The notes: generated by a model not told the origin, from the letters alone. Positions 49,236-58,325 are shown, counted from the stretch's first letter. The stretch: DNA of 64,000 nt from Oscillospiraceae bacterium (GCA_900752435.1 CAADVD010000022.1:8391-72390); one strand, 5' to 3'. Translations and numbers: made by a program.

Positions 49236-49321
49236 GGCGGATACTCCGTTCTGCCGCTGGAAAGCGGCGTTGATTGTTTGGGCAGAAAGCACAGTTTTTG
49301 GGGTGTTTTCCGCTTTCCTCT

Positions 49322-49350
49322 AGTGTAACATGAAATTTAAGAAGTTGCAA
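49322..49350 (-). promoter_or_regulatory. Promoter of the NfeD-SPFH operon
   Basis: Minus strand TTGCAA (49350-49345), 17 bases, TACACT (49327-49322). Confidence 0.72.
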
Positions 49351-49615
49351 TCATTTATTCACATTTGCAACGGTTTTAAAACAGAACTTCATGCAGTGAG
49401 GGGAGAGACTATTCAAATCGCTGGCGCGCCGCCTTTGAATATGAATCCAGTATAACTGAAAATTCGGCGGTTCGCAACTGCCGGTTTGGGTCAAAAAAGG
49501 TTGGAAAACACGCAAAAAGGTTTAAATTTTGCAAGCAAATATCCCGCTCATACGCAGGATAACGCGCAAATACGCGCATATTCTCGCAAATTCTTTTTGT
49601 ATTTTCCGTTGAGAT
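49351..49615. other. Gene-poor stretch
   Basis: I see no supported gene. A minus-strand frame at 49409-49663 (84 codons) has no ribosome site, runs into the terminator at 49616, and looks non-coding. The sequence is locally AT-rich with several CGC/GCG palindromic bits (for example GCGCAAATACGCGC near 49564). Confidence 0.5.
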
Positions 49616-49662
49616 AATAAAAAACAAAACGGCGGCTTTGTTTTTTGTTCTCAAAGCCGTCA
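49616..49662 (-). terminator. Terminator of the serine hydrolase gene
   Basis: Minus strand GACGGCTTTG / CAAAGCCGCC with an 11-base loop, then GTTTTGTTTTTTATT, 20 bases after the stop. Confidence 0.8.
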
Positions 49663-49681
49663 TTTTGCAGTTGGAGTATAG

Positions 49682-50653
49682 TTATTTAAAGATTGGTTCA
49701 AGGTGTTTTTTAATTAGTTCGATTCGATCTTTGGCATTCGGCAGAAAAAGAGAAGCAATGGAAACGACCATGTTCTTCTTGGTGTTGACATAGATGATAT
49801 TTCCTCCGTCTCCCATTGCCGCATAGCCGTCCTCGTCAATCCACCATAAATATCCATAGGGTAGATTGCATTTTTTCCATCGGCTGTGTTCCTTTGTGCT
49901 CGCCTGAATCCATTGAGCCGATACAATTTTTTGAGATTTCCATACGCCGCCGTTTAAGCACAATTGACCGATTTTGGCCATATCCACGGCACTTAGGGTC
50001 AGACCCCATCCGGCCGGATTGACTCCTGTTGGGTCAGCAGCCCAGCCGCTGATGTTGGTCGCTTTGTTGAAGGCCAATTGTTCCTCCTTGCTATGAAAAA
50101 CCACGTTGTCCTCAACTGTAATTCCCAATGGTGAAAATAGATGTTCCCTTGCAAAATCAAGCACCGATTGTCCGGTTGCTTGTACCAGAATGCCCGACAA
50201 AATATCCGGTCCTATGAGAGGTGCGTATCGAAAGTTTCCGATTTTCCCTCTGCCGCCTAATAAGTCGAGCGAAAATTTTACCCAGTTTTTGCTTGTGAAA
50301 TACTTGATGTAGGGCGGTGCAAACCGATATTTGTACGGCACTGTCATGGTAAGCAAATTCTCAAGCGTAACATGCTGTATTGTTTTTTCTCCTCTTTTTA
50401 CCGTGTAGTCCGGAAAAAAATCCAATACCTTCTGGCTGACGCTTTGGATGTACCCTTTCTCGATGGCAATTCCAATTAAGATGGAAATAATACTTTTGGT
50501 TACGGAGTAAACATGGATGCGGCTGGTGGCAGTGCATTCGTTAAAATAAAATTCGTACTGTATGTTACCGCCTTTTTGTACCACGATGCCCGCAATGTTG
50601 CTGTAATCCTTCTTGAGGAGCCGTTCCAGCTCCATTATTTTTTCTTGATTCAT
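49682..50653 (-). CDS. Serine hydrolase (beta-lactamase/transpeptidase-like fold)
   Basis: A 323-residue class C-like serine hydrolase. The catalytic SxxK is SVTK in IHVYSVTKSIISILIG, followed by YDYTVKRGEKTIQHVTLENLLTMT. Similar proteins include esterases, D-amino-acid peptidases and penicillin-binding relatives. There is no signal peptide, so it is likely cytosolic, and it should not be called a resistance enzyme. ATG 50653 follows AAGGAGAAAAG. It is AT-rich relative to its neighbours and monocistronic. Confidence 0.87.
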   Translation of the reverse strand: MNQEKIMELERLLKKDYSNIAGIVVQKGGNIQYEFYFNECTATSRIHVYSVTKSIISILIGIAIEKGYIQSVSQKVLDFFPDYTVKRGEKTIQHVTLENLLTMTVPYKYRFAPPYIKYFTSKNWVKFSLDLLGGRGKIGNFRYAPLIGPDILSGILVQATGQSVLDFAREHLFSPLGITVEDNVVFHSKEEQLAFNKATNISGWAADPTGVNPAGWGLTLSAVDMAKIGQLCLNGGVWKSQKIVSAQWIQASTKEHSRWKKCNLPYGYLWWIDEDGYAAMGDGGNIIYVNTKKNMVVSIASLFLPNAKDRIELIKKHLEPIFK

Positions 50654-50815
50654 ATGCTTTTCTCCTTGTCGATGTCTTCTTTGCATGTGATCAGAAGGAT
50701 TCTTTGCGCGCATTACGTTCCTTCAATTCATAGTATAGCACAAACAATTTCAAATGTAAACTATTTTTATATAATAATTTAATTTGATTTCTAGTTCAAA
50801 AAAGTCGAGATGGAC

Positions 50816-50854
50816 GCAAAAAGAGCTTTTTCGCTCCAATGCGAAAAAGCTCTT
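50816..50854 (-). terminator. Terminator of the LytTR-ABC operon
   Basis: A 14-bp perfect stem AAGAGCTTTTTCGC/GCGAAAAAGCTCTT with loop TCCAAT. On the minus strand a T-run follows, 27 bases after the permease stop. Confidence 0.9.
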
Positions 50855-50881
50855 CACTCAATTTGTTTTTTCTCAAATCGA

Positions 50882-51751
50882 TTATTTTGTTTTTCTCTTT
50901 CCGTGCACCAATATCGTCAGTGCAAAGAATATGACTGCCGCTGCCAGCAAAATTACCACGCTGACCCAGTTTTCGAGCGTTTTTTCGCCAAACGAATACG
51001 TCACACCCATTATTTCTAAAAATTCCTGCCGGTATTCCGCGACATATTCTGCTGGAATACTGGCCAGAGAAACCTCCAATTGGTCTTCCATGAAAATCTG
51101 TCTCAGCAGGGCGGCGCTATGGGATGGGGGAAAACACTTCACGACCGTCTGTACGGCATCCGGCAATTGGCCGATGGGCAGATAAATACCGGTTAAAAAG
51201 CCAATCAGCGTGCCAATGATGGTACTGGCCGTGCCAAAAGCCTTGGTGCTTTTGAAAAAGGAAACCAGGAACAACAGCATCGCTGTGTTGGACAGCGTGG
51301 AGAGAAACACGATGCCAATCACTTCCAACACTTTCACCGGAGCGAGTAAAGAAGCCCCTTGTGTGTACAAAAATACCTCGCCCAATACCAGCGTGACCAG
51401 TGACATCACCATACCGATGCAGACGGTGCTGACAATGTAGCCCATTGTCAGTACGCCGCTTTTCACCGGCGCGGTGGAGAAGTCCTTTGTCATTCCCAGC
51501 GCGCGGTCATCCACCAGCACGCCCAACGCACCCAATACGGTGGTGACGGAGGTGACGATCAGCAGTCCGGCCACAATCCAGCAATTCATCAGCGTGGACG
51601 CGTCTTCCAGCTCACTTAAAGAACCCGTCCAAACATCGCCCAAAAACAGCACATACAAGCCCACGACGATGAATACCGCCATCAGAGAAAAGAAAACCGC
51701 TGATCGGTCGCGGAAAAATAATTTTAGATTTCGTTTCGTAAAAGCAATCAT
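50882..51751 (-). CDS. ABC-2 type transporter permease
   Basis: A 289-residue export permease with six predicted TM helices. TM1 is near 17-36; a long pair lies near 55-75 and 100-130, and the last near 255-280. It has the ABC-2 family layout and NSRNL-like start MIAFTKRNLKLFFRDRSAVFFSL. It couples to the ATPase gene with an ATGA overlap (51748-51751). With LytTR and DUF3021 upstream, it probably exports or detoxifies a peptide or lipid-active compound. Confidence 0.92.
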   Translation of the reverse strand: MIAFTKRNLKLFFRDRSAVFFSLMAVFIVVGLYVLFLGDVWTGSLSELEDASTLMNCWIVAGLLIVTSVTTVLGALGVLVDDRALGMTKDFSTAPVKSGVLTMGYIVSTVCIGMVMSLVTLVLGEVFLYTQGASLLAPVKVLEVIGIVFLSTLSNTAMLLFLVSFFKSTKAFGTASTIIGTLIGFLTGIYLPIGQLPDAVQTVVKCFPPSHSAALLRQIFMEDQLEVSLASIPAEYVAEYRQEFLEIMGVTYSFGEKTLENWVSVVILLAAAVIFFALTILVHGKRKTK

Positions 51752-52668
51752 TCGCGAATCTCCTTTCCAATAATACCGAGAAATGCGTCGTCCATGGTGC
51801 CCTGAATCACTTCAAAGGAATTGATGAGCGTTTCACACTGCTTCAATAAAGGTAATGCCGCCATGGTGCGTTCTAAGACAACGGAATAGGTAGCGCCGGA
51901 GAGGGTGTAGGCAAGCTTACTGTTGTCCAGCCATTGCTGGAACTGCTGCTGCATTTCCGGTTTTGGTGTAAAACGGATGCAGTCCTTGGCGTACTGTTCT
52001 TTGAGCTGTGCCGGCGTGCCCTGTGCGACGATTTCGCCGTGGTCGATGACCACAACGTCATCGGCGGATGCGGCTTCTTCCATGTAGTGCGTGGTGAGGA
52101 ACACCGTCATGTTGTGCCGTTTTTGCAGGGAGCGCACCATATCCCACACTTTTTTGCGCGTCTGTGGGTCAAGGCCGGTGGTTGGTTCGTCCAAAAACAG
52201 AATCTTTGGCCGGTGAATCAGGGCGCGCGCGATGTCCGCACGCCGCCGCTGACCGCCGGACAACTTGCCGTAGGGACGGTTTAGAAACTCCGCAATGCCG
52301 GTGGAATCCACCGCTTCCTCCAAGGAGTTTTTCCATTCTTTGCGGTCAATGCCGTAAAAGCTTCCGCGTACCTCCAAGTTTTCTTTTACCGTCAGCAGGG
52401 AATCCAGCACACTGCCCTGAAACACAATGCCGATGGATGAACGGATGAAATCGTTGTCCTTGCCCAGCAGACGTCCATTGATGCGCACCGTTCCGGCATC
52501 CGGTTGTAAAAAGGTGCACAGAATGTCGATGGTGGTAGATTTGCCTGCGCCGTTTGGCCCCAGAAACGCGAACAGCGAGCCTTTCTGCACTGCAAAGTCA
52601 ATGCCCTTGACTGCCTGCACCTGCCCGTAAGACTTTGTTAGGCCGGTTACTTCAATGATGTTGCTCAT
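51748..52668 (-). CDS. ABC transporter ATP-binding protein (drug/peptide exporter type)
   Basis: A 306-residue ATPase with Walker A FLGPNGAGKSTT, Q-loop IVFQ, signature LSGGQRRRADIAR, Walker B ILFLDEPTTGLDPQ and H-loop TTHYMEEA. The C-terminal extension (about 225-306) is the DrrA/NatA-type domain. It pairs with the permease at 50882. It starts ATG 52668, three bases from the DUF3021 stop. Confidence 0.95.
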   Translation of the reverse strand: MSNIIEVTGLTKSYGQVQAVKGIDFAVQKGSLFAFLGPNGAGKSTTIDILCTFLQPDAGTVRINGRLLGKDNDFIRSSIGIVFQGSVLDSLLTVKENLEVRGSFYGIDRKEWKNSLEEAVDSTGIAEFLNRPYGKLSGGQRRRADIARALIHRPKILFLDEPTTGLDPQTRKKVWDMVRSLQKRHNMTVFLTTHYMEEAASADDVVVIDHGEIVAQGTPAQLKEQYAKDCIRFTPKPEMQQQFQQWLDNSKLAYTLSGATYSVVLERTMAALPLLKQCETLINSFEVIQGTMDDAFLGIIGKEIRE

Positions 52669-52671
52669 ACA

Positions 52672-53097
52672 CTACTCCTTTTTCTTTTTTAAATATTCGT
52701 TGATGGCTTGAGTGACAAATTTATCCTGAATCAGCATAACGACATAAGTCACCAGAAACACGACTGTGAAAGTTACACAGACTGGGATAACACCATGCAT
52801 CGTCCAGGGGAACCAGTGAAATATGCCGCCTCCCACGCCTAGAATCACGACTGCAACGTCGGCCAGTCTGACCAACATGTCAACAATGTGTCGTTGCTTT
52901 TCCCAATGATCGGTCAGCCACATCAGCAGGCAAATCAGCGTACAGCAGCCAAATAGTTGGAGTAAAAGTATGCAGCCCATACCGCAGCTCCAGCCGATTG
53001 CGTCACTCAGTGATAGAATCAACGTAATTGCGGTAAATGAAACGCAGTCTACAAGGATGTATTGTTGATAGCGCAGCTTGAAATGACGTAAATGCAT
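52672..53097 (-). CDS. DUF3021-like membrane protein
   Basis: A 141-residue protein with four TM helices and a short basic C-terminus (NEYLKKKKE). DUF3021 proteins sit directly downstream of LytTR genes in Firmicutes and are thought to control the LytTR regulator; the gene order here matches. ATG 53097 follows GGAGGG. It lies 11 bases after the LytTR gene. Classification is by size, topology and context. Confidence 0.8.
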   Translation of the reverse strand: MHLRHFKLRYQQYILVDCVSFTAITLILSLSDAIGWSCGMGCILLLQLFGCCTLICLLMWLTDHWEKQRHIVDMLVRLADVAVVILGVGGGIFHWFPWTMHGVIPVCVTFTVVFLVTYVVMLIQDKFVTQAINEYLKKKKE

Positions 53098-53108
53098 ACC
53101 AGCCCCTC

Positions 53109-53549
53109 CTAAATTCCAAATTTTTCTTTAAATGCAGAAACATAGTGGCGATTGATCAAAATTTTTTCCTCATTCTGCATGGTGGCTTCCCATTTGCCGT
53201 TGAACAGCGGCCGCACGCTTTTCAGCTTGTCGATGTTGAGAATCAGCGATTTTGCCACACGCACAAAGGAAGTATCAGCCAATTGTTCTTCCAGTTCATA
53301 CAGCCGTTGGTTGCATTCGTAAACATCGTTTTGTACATACAAGAAGGTCTTTTCCTCCACACTTTCGATGTAGTAGACATCTTGAAATGGAACGGAGTAA
53401 ACGGACTGTTCTTTTTTTCCGGCAACCGAAAAGGAATAGCTTTGAATTTGCGCAATCAGCTTGCGCAGACGCGCGTCAATGACAGCGCCGCACTTGATGG
53501 TGATTTCGACTTCTCGGTTGCTGTCCGACTGTTCAATGTACAGCTTCAC
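53109..53549 (-). CDS. LytTR domain DNA-binding regulator
   Basis: A 146-residue regulator with an N-terminal segment (1-45) and a LytTR domain (about 50-146). It has YIESVEEKTFLYV, the YELEEQLADTSFVRVAKSLILNIDKL core and ILINRHYVSAFKEKF. There is no receiver domain, as in stand-alone LytTR regulators of the LrsR/BrsR type. It starts GTG 53549. Direct repeats upstream of its promoter (53620-53651) fit LytTR sites, so it is probably autoregulated together with DUF3021 and the ABC exporter. Confidence 0.93.
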   Translation of the reverse strand: MKLYIEQSDSNREVEITIKCGAVIDARLRKLIAQIQSYSFSVAGKKEQSVYSVPFQDVYYIESVEEKTFLYVQNDVYECNQRLYELEEQLADTSFVRVAKSLILNIDKLKSVRPLFNGKWEATMQNEEKILINRHYVSAFKEKFGI

Positions 53550-53581
53550 AGGTTCACTTCCTTCGGTGTTGGTGTAATTTT

Positions 53582-53651
53582 ATTATACGGTTTCGTATGA
53601 AAAACACAAGATGGTTTTCGGTAACTTGCACCGGGTAGGGGGTAACGTGCA
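53582..53651 (-). promoter_or_regulatory. Promoter with LytTR-type direct repeats
   Basis: Minus strand: TTGTGT (53609-53604), 16 bases, TATAAT (53587-53582). Ten bases upstream of the -35, two direct repeats TGCACGTTACC (53651-53641) and TGCAAGTTACC (53630-53620) lie 21 bp apart. The (A/C)(A/C)GTTAC core and two-turn spacing are those of LytTR binding sites. Confidence 0.75.
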
Positions 53652-53652
53652 G

Positions 53653-53687
53653 AAAAAAGCGGCGCAGTCTTATGAACTGCACCGCTT
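53653..53687 (-). terminator. Terminator of murC
   Basis: Minus strand AAGCGGTGCAGT/ACTGCGCCGCTT (one mismatch) followed by TTTT, 18 bases after the murC stop. The LytTR sites begin directly beyond it. Confidence 0.9.
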
Positions 53688-53704
53688 CTGCAACCATCAA
53701 ATTC

Positions 53705-55084
53705 TTATTTTTTCGCCTGTAGCCGGTCAATTATCATGTGCGCGCACTTATTGACATCGCCGCAGCCCAGCGTAATAATCAAATCGCCCGGCTGTGCAAT
53801 GGAAGCCACATAATCCGCAATTTCCGGAAATTCCGGATACCAGACGCATCCCGGAATCTTGCAGGCCAAATCCTTGGTGTAGATGCCGATGGCGTTTTTT
53901 TCGCGCGACCCCATAATTTCCGACAGCACCACCAAATCTGCAATCTGGAGCACTTCTGCGAAATCATCCAGCAAACGCGCCGTCCGCGAATAGGTAAATG
54001 GCTGATGCACCGCAATCACACGCTTGTAGTCCATGGACTGCGCGGCCGTCAGCGTCACGCGGATTTCCGCCGGATGGTGAGCATAGTCGTCCACGACGGT
54101 AATGCCGTTTTCATGATACAGCACCTCAAAACGGCGGCATGCGCCTTTGAAATTTTTCATGCCGATGTTGAGCTTGTCGGCCGGTACGCCGGAAGCCAGC
54201 GCACAAGCGCAGGCGGCGGTGGCGTTGAGCACGTTGTGAATGCCCGGAACAAAGACGTCGATGGAGGTGAGCTTTTCGCCGTGGTGCATCAAATCAAAGG
54301 TGGTGTGTACGCCCTGCTGTTTCTGAATATTGGCCGGATAATAGTCATTGGTTTCTGCAAAACCAAAGGTGATTTTCGGCTTGTCAATGGAGTCTACGGC
54401 CTTGTGGGTATTTTCATCGTCGCCGTTGAAAACAATATAGCGGGTCGCCATGGAACAGAATTTGTGGAACGATGCAATCAGATTTTCCATGGTTTTAAAG
54501 TAATCCATGTGGTCCTCATCGATGTTGAGCACCAGCGCAATGTCCGGTGAGAGCTGCAAAAACGTATCCACGAACTCGCACGCTTCGCAAACCATGTGTT
54601 CGGATTGTCCGATGCGTCCGGAACCGCCGATGGCCGGAAGCTTGCCGCCGATGACAGCGGTGGGATCAGCGCCGGCGTCCAGCATAATCTGGGTGAGCAT
54701 GGACGAAGTCGTGGTTTTGCCGTGTGTACCGCTCACACAGATGGCATTGCTGAAATGTGTGGAAAGGATGCCGAGCATTTTACTGCGTTCTAAAACCGGT
54801 ACGCCGCTGGCCTTGGCCGCAATCAACTCCGGATTGTCCGCCATAATCGCCGCCGTATGTACAATCAGGTCGGCTCCCTCAATGTTTTCGGCGCGCTGTC
54901 CCATAAAGACGGGAATGCCCATGGCTTTGACTTTTTCGAGTGTGTCGGTGGGGTTGTTGTCCGAACCGGTGAGGTAGTATCCTTGCGCATGGAGAATCTG
55001 CGCAAGCGGGTACATGCCTGAACCGCCGATGCCGATGAAGTGGATGTGCCGTTTGCCGTTTAGGATGCTGTCGTTCAAGTTCAT
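53705..55084 (-). CDS. murC: UDP-N-acetylmuramate-L-alanine ligase MurC
   Basis: A 459-residue Mur ligase that adds L-Ala to UDP-MurNAc in peptidoglycan synthesis. It has the nucleotide-binding IHFIGIGGSGMYPLAQI, the ATP loop GTHGKTTTSSM, NIDEDHMDYF, and the C-terminal DDYAHHPAEI. ATG 55084 follows GAGGAA. It is alone, away from a dcw cluster. A TATAAT (55184-55179) with a weak -35 (TGTGAA) is a possible promoter. Confidence 0.96.
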   Translation of the reverse strand: MNLNDSILNGKRHIHFIGIGGSGMYPLAQILHAQGYYLTGSDNNPTDTLEKVKAMGIPVFMGQRAENIEGADLIVHTAAIMADNPELIAAKASGVPVLERSKMLGILSTHFSNAICVSGTHGKTTTSSMLTQIMLDAGADPTAVIGGKLPAIGGSGRIGQSEHMVCEACEFVDTFLQLSPDIALVLNIDEDHMDYFKTMENLIASFHKFCSMATRYIVFNGDDENTHKAVDSIDKPKITFGFAETNDYYPANIQKQQGVHTTFDLMHHGEKLTSIDVFVPGIHNVLNATAACACALASGVPADKLNIGMKNFKGACRRFEVLYHENGITVVDDYAHHPAEIRVTLTAAQSMDYKRVIAVHQPFTYSRTARLLDDFAEVLQIADLVVLSEIMGSREKNAIGIYTKDLACKIPGCVWYPEFPEIADYVASIAQPGDLIITLGCGDVNKCAHMIIDRLQAKK

Positions 55085-55392
55085 GCGAAATTCCTCCGAT
55101 TATTGATGACTGAGTTCCATTTTTATCATAAGCTGTCTTTTAGAAAAGGGTGACAGTTGTTTTTTCTCTAACTTTTTTATTATAACACACTTTGCAGCGA
55201 TTTCACAGGGGAATTTGATGTTTTTTGCCAGTTGAACAAAAAAGTGCATTTGGAAGAATCAAAGCTTAGAAGCGCTCCGAAAAAACAGACTTATTTTTGC
55301 TTTTATTCACAAAATATCAACATTTAAGTCCTATACTATTCATTTTTTGCCATTATGATAAAAGGGAAAATTTAATAGTGGGGGAATCGAGT
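55085..55392. other. Divergent intergenic region between murC and spoVG
   Basis: Contains a candidate murC -10 (TATAAT, 55184-55179), a long A/T-rich leader, and for spoVG possible -10 boxes TATACT (55332-55337) or TATGAT (55355-55360) with no clear -35. No gene is seen. Confidence 0.5.
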
Positions 55393-55704
55393 ATGAACAT
55401 CACAGACATTCGCATCAGGAAGCTCATGAATGAGGGGCGGCTTCGGGCAGTGATTTCCATTACCATCGATGACGCGATTGCGATTCATGACATCAAGGTA
55501 ATTGAAGGACCAAATCGTTTATTTGTGGCCATGCCAAGCAGAAGGGAAGAAAACGGTACATTTCGCGATGTGGTACATCCGATCTCAGCGGGGGCAAGAG
55601 AGTACATGGAGAATACCATTCTGGAGGCATACCAAAAGGAACGAGAGCTGCAACAAGAATTGCTTGAGGATGTTGAAAACAGCGTACAGCCAGAGGCTGT
55701 TTGA
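55393..55704 (+). CDS. spoVG: Septation/sporulation regulator SpoVG
   Basis: A 103-residue nucleic-acid-binding regulator. It starts MNITDIRIRKLMNEGRLRAVISITIDDAIAIHDIKVIEG and has FVAMPSRREENGTFRDVVHPIS, diagnostic of SpoVG. It influences septation, sporulation and virulence gene expression in relatives. The ATG 55393 follows GGGGGAATCGAGT. A strong terminator follows at 55743. Confidence 0.97.
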   Translation: MNITDIRIRKLMNEGRLRAVISITIDDAIAIHDIKVIEGPNRLFVAMPSRREENGTFRDVVHPISAGAREYMENTILEAYQKERELQQELLEDVENSVQPEAV

Positions 55705-55742
55705 TGTTGTTTTGACGAAAAACAGAAAATCTTGTAATGTGA

Positions 55743-55784
55743 AAAAATCCAGTCTAAAGTTATTTGCTTTAGACCGGATTTTTT
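55743..55784 (+). terminator. Terminator of spoVG
   Basis: Stem AAATCC-A-GTCTAAAG / CTTTAGAC-C-GGATTT, with one mismatch and a seven-base loop, followed by a T-run. Confidence 0.85.
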
Positions 55785-55840
55785 GCAAAATTTCAGTCAA
55801 GCTTCCATTCTTCTGGAAAAAGAATAAGTTGAAAAACAAA

Positions 55841-55884
55841 CGCTCCCCTGATGCGGCCGCTTCAAGCGGCTGTATCAGGGGAGC
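55841..55884. terminator. Bidirectional terminator near serA
   Basis: Stem GCTCCCCTGAT...ATCAGGGGAGC with inner GCCGCTT/AAGCGGC pairing and T/A flanks. It can terminate serA on the minus strand. Confidence 0.85.
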
Positions 55885-55914
55885 ATTCTTTTTAGAAAGA
55901 AAATGGAGTTTCGA

Positions 55915-57078
55915 TTAAATTACACGGATTTTAATGACACCTTCCAAAGCTTTCAAAGCGTTGAGGATGTCAGTGGTCACTTCGCCGTCCGTATCAATCA
56001 TGGTGTAAGCAACATCTTTTTTGGACTGGTTGAGCATGTTCTCGATGTTCACGCCGGCATCCGAGAAAGAAGCAGAGATTTTAGAGAGCATTGCCGGAAT
56101 GTTCTTGTGAATGACACAAACGCGGGTCTTGCCGCTGCGCGGCATGGAAGCGTTCGGCAGGTTCACCGAATTGACAATGTTTCCGGTTTCCAGATAGGTT
56201 CTCAGCTCTTTTGCCGCCATTTTCGCACAGTTGTCTTCGGATTCCGGTGTGGAAGCGCCTAAATGCGGGAATGCGACAACGCCCGGTGTGGTGATTTGTT
56301 CGTCGGTTGGGAAGTCGGTTACGTAACAGCTAACCTTCTTCACATCCAGTGCCGCAACGATGTCTTCTGCATCCACCAATTCACCGCGCGCGAAATTCAG
56401 AATGCGCACACCATTTTTCATAGTTGCGATGGATTCCGCGTTGATCATGCCTTTGGTTTCCGCGTTGCACGGTACATGAATAGTGATGTAGTCGCTTTTT
56501 TCATAGATTTCTTTCAAGCTGGCCGCATGTTTGACTTCGCTGGAAAGTCCCCATGCCGCGTCCACGCTGATGTACGGGTCATAACCATAAACGGTCATGC
56601 CCAGCGCTGTGGCCGCATTTGCCACGAGCACACCAATGGCGCCCAAGCCGATGATGCCCAGCGTTTTGCCGGAGATTTCCGGTCCTACGAATTGGCTTTT
56701 GCCCTTTTCCACGAGCTTGGAAACTTCACTGCCTTTGCCTGCCAGTGTTTTGACCCATTCCATGGAGTCAGCCACCTTACGGGAGGAAATCAACAGTCCC
56801 AAAAGAACCAGTTCCTTCACCGCATTGGCGTTGGCGCCCGGTGTATTGAACACCACAATGCCGTTTTCCGCGCATTTGTCGCACGGGATGTTGTTGACGC
56901 CTGCACCGGCACGCGCAATGGCCTTGACAGAAGTTGGCAGTTCCATGTCGTGCATGGAAGCACTGCGCACCATAATTGCGTCCGGATTTTCCACGGTTTC
57001 GCCGCAGGAGTACAGTTGAGCGTCGAATTTTTCCAGTCCAACCGGTGAAATCTTATTGAGTAATTGTACCTTAAACAT
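55915..57078 (-). CDS. serA: D-3-phosphoglycerate dehydrogenase SerA
   Basis: A 387-residue NAD-dependent enzyme of serine synthesis. It has RSASMHDMELP, RAGAGVNNIPCDKCAENGIVV, the Rossmann GIIGLGAIGVLVAN, RGELVDAEDIVAAL, HLGASTPESEDNCA and a C-terminal ACT domain (RVCVIHKNIPAMLSKISASFSDAGVNIENM) for serine feedback. It oxidises 3-phosphoglycerate to phosphohydroxypyruvate. It lies 47 bases after serC, in one operon. Confidence 0.96.
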   Translation of the reverse strand: MFKVQLLNKISPVGLEKFDAQLYSCGETVENPDAIMVRSASMHDMELPTSVKAIARAGAGVNNIPCDKCAENGIVVFNTPGANANAVKELVLLGLLISSRKVADSMEWVKTLAGKGSEVSKLVEKGKSQFVGPEISGKTLGIIGLGAIGVLVANAATALGMTVYGYDPYISVDAAWGLSSEVKHAASLKEIYEKSDYITIHVPCNAETKGMINAESIATMKNGVRILNFARGELVDAEDIVAALDVKKVSCYVTDFPTDEQITTPGVVAFPHLGASTPESEDNCAKMAAKELRTYLETGNIVNSVNLPNASMPRSGKTRVCVIHKNIPAMLSKISASFSDAGVNIENMLNQSKKDVAYTMIDTDGEVTTDILNALKALEGVIKIRVI

Positions 57079-57125
57079 TGTTGACAGAACCTCGATTCGT
57101 GTTATTAAATTCAGCGCGCTTAATT

Positions 57126-58208
57126 TTAAGCGTTGGCTTCTTCAAATGCTTTCATGAATTCGACGAGTTTTTCCACACCTTCAATCGGCATTGCGTTGTA
57201 GATGGATGCGCGCATACCGCCGACGGTGCGGTGACCCTTCAGGTTTTCAAAACCAGCCGCTTTGGCTTCCTTGACGAATTTAGCATCAAGGTCAGCATCA
57301 CCGGTGACAAACGGAACGTTCATCAGCGAACGGTCTTCCTTGACAACCGTGCCTTTGAATAACTTGCTCTGGTCGAGGAAATCATACAGGATAGCGGCTT
57401 TCTTTTCATTGCGTTCTTTCATGGCTTCCAAGCCGCCCATTTTCTTGAGCCATTTGAATACCTTGCCGCAGATGTAGATGCCATAAGCCGGAGGGGTGTT
57501 GTACAGAGAATCGGCGTCCGCATGGGTTTTGTATTTGAGCATGGTCGGTGTGCCTTCGAGCACATCGTCGGTGATGAGGTCTTCGCGGATGATTACGATG
57601 ACCACACCGGCAGGACCGATGTTTTTCTGTACGCCGCCGTAGATGATGCCGTATTTGCTCACATCAACCGGTTCGGACAGGAAGCAGGAGGAAACGTCTG
57701 CAACGAGTGGTTTTCCTTTGGTGTTCGGCAGAGTTTTAAATTTGGTGCCGTAAATGGTGTTGTTTTCGCAAATATAAACGTAGTCCGCATCTTCGCTGAT
57801 CGGCAAATCGGAGCAATCCGGAATGTAGGAGAAGGTCTTGTCTTCGGAAGAAGCGATTTTGTTGGCTTTTCCGTATTTCTGTGCTTCTTGGTAAGCTTTT
57901 TTCGCCCACTGACCGGTCACAATGTAGTCGGCCACTTTGTTTTTCATCAGGTTCATCGGAATCATGGCAAACTGCTGGGATGCGCCGCCCTGCAAAAACA
58001 GCACCTTGTAGTTGTCCGGAATGTTCATCAGTTCGCGGAGGTCGGCCTCTGCTTCGTTGATGATGGTTTCAAAAGCCTTGGAACGGTGGCTCATCTCCAT
58101 AACGGACATGCCGGTTCCGTTGTAGTCCAGCATTTCTGCCGCCGCTTCTTTCAGGACTTCTTCTGGTAAAACCGCCGGTCCGGCTGAAAAATTGTAAACT
58201 CTGCTCAT
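57126..58208 (-). CDS. serC: Phosphoserine aminotransferase SerC
   Basis: A 360-residue class V PLP enzyme. It has YNFSAGPAVLPEEVLKEAA, MEMSHRSKAFETII, LFLQGGASQQFAMIP, ADVSSCFLSEPVDV (PLP-Asp region) and the Lys region YGGVQKNIGPAG. It transaminates phosphohydroxypyruvate from SerA to phosphoserine. ATG 58208 follows GGAGG. It is the first gene of serC-serA, with a consensus promoter upstream. Confidence 0.96.
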   Translation of the reverse strand: MSRVYNFSAGPAVLPEEVLKEAAAEMLDYNGTGMSVMEMSHRSKAFETIINEAEADLRELMNIPDNYKVLFLQGGASQQFAMIPMNLMKNKVADYIVTGQWAKKAYQEAQKYGKANKIASSEDKTFSYIPDCSDLPISEDADYVYICENNTIYGTKFKTLPNTKGKPLVADVSSCFLSEPVDVSKYGIIYGGVQKNIGPAGVVIVIIREDLITDDVLEGTPTMLKYKTHADADSLYNTPPAYGIYICGKVFKWLKKMGGLEAMKERNEKKAAILYDFLDQSKLFKGTVVKEDRSLMNVPFVTGDADLDAKFVKEAKAAGFENLKGHRTVGGMRASIYNAMPIEGVEKLVEFMKAFEEANA

Positions 58209-58296
58209 AACGTTATCCTCCAAAAATAGTTTTGCATTTTGTTGTGTCAATTGGTTGGCACGTTGTACACTTCACGTCAGGAAAGTATATATACTC

Positions 58297-58325
58297 ATTA
58301 TATTTTTTTTTGTTAAAATAGTCAA
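58297..58325 (-). promoter_or_regulatory. Promoter of serC-serA
   Basis: Minus strand TTGACT (58325-58320), 17 bases, TATAAT (58302-58297). The leader contains the palindrome AAGTATATATACT, of unknown meaning. Confidence 0.85.

Noticed and set aside
49409..49663. Possible 84-codon gene on the minus strand
   Set aside because: No ribosome site, overlaps the terminator of the serine hydrolase gene, and its product resembles no protein I know.
49682..50653. Beta-lactamase resistance gene
   Set aside because: Only the general serine-hydrolase fold and SxxK are seen. There is no signal peptide and no specific class C features, so it is a housekeeping-type hydrolase.
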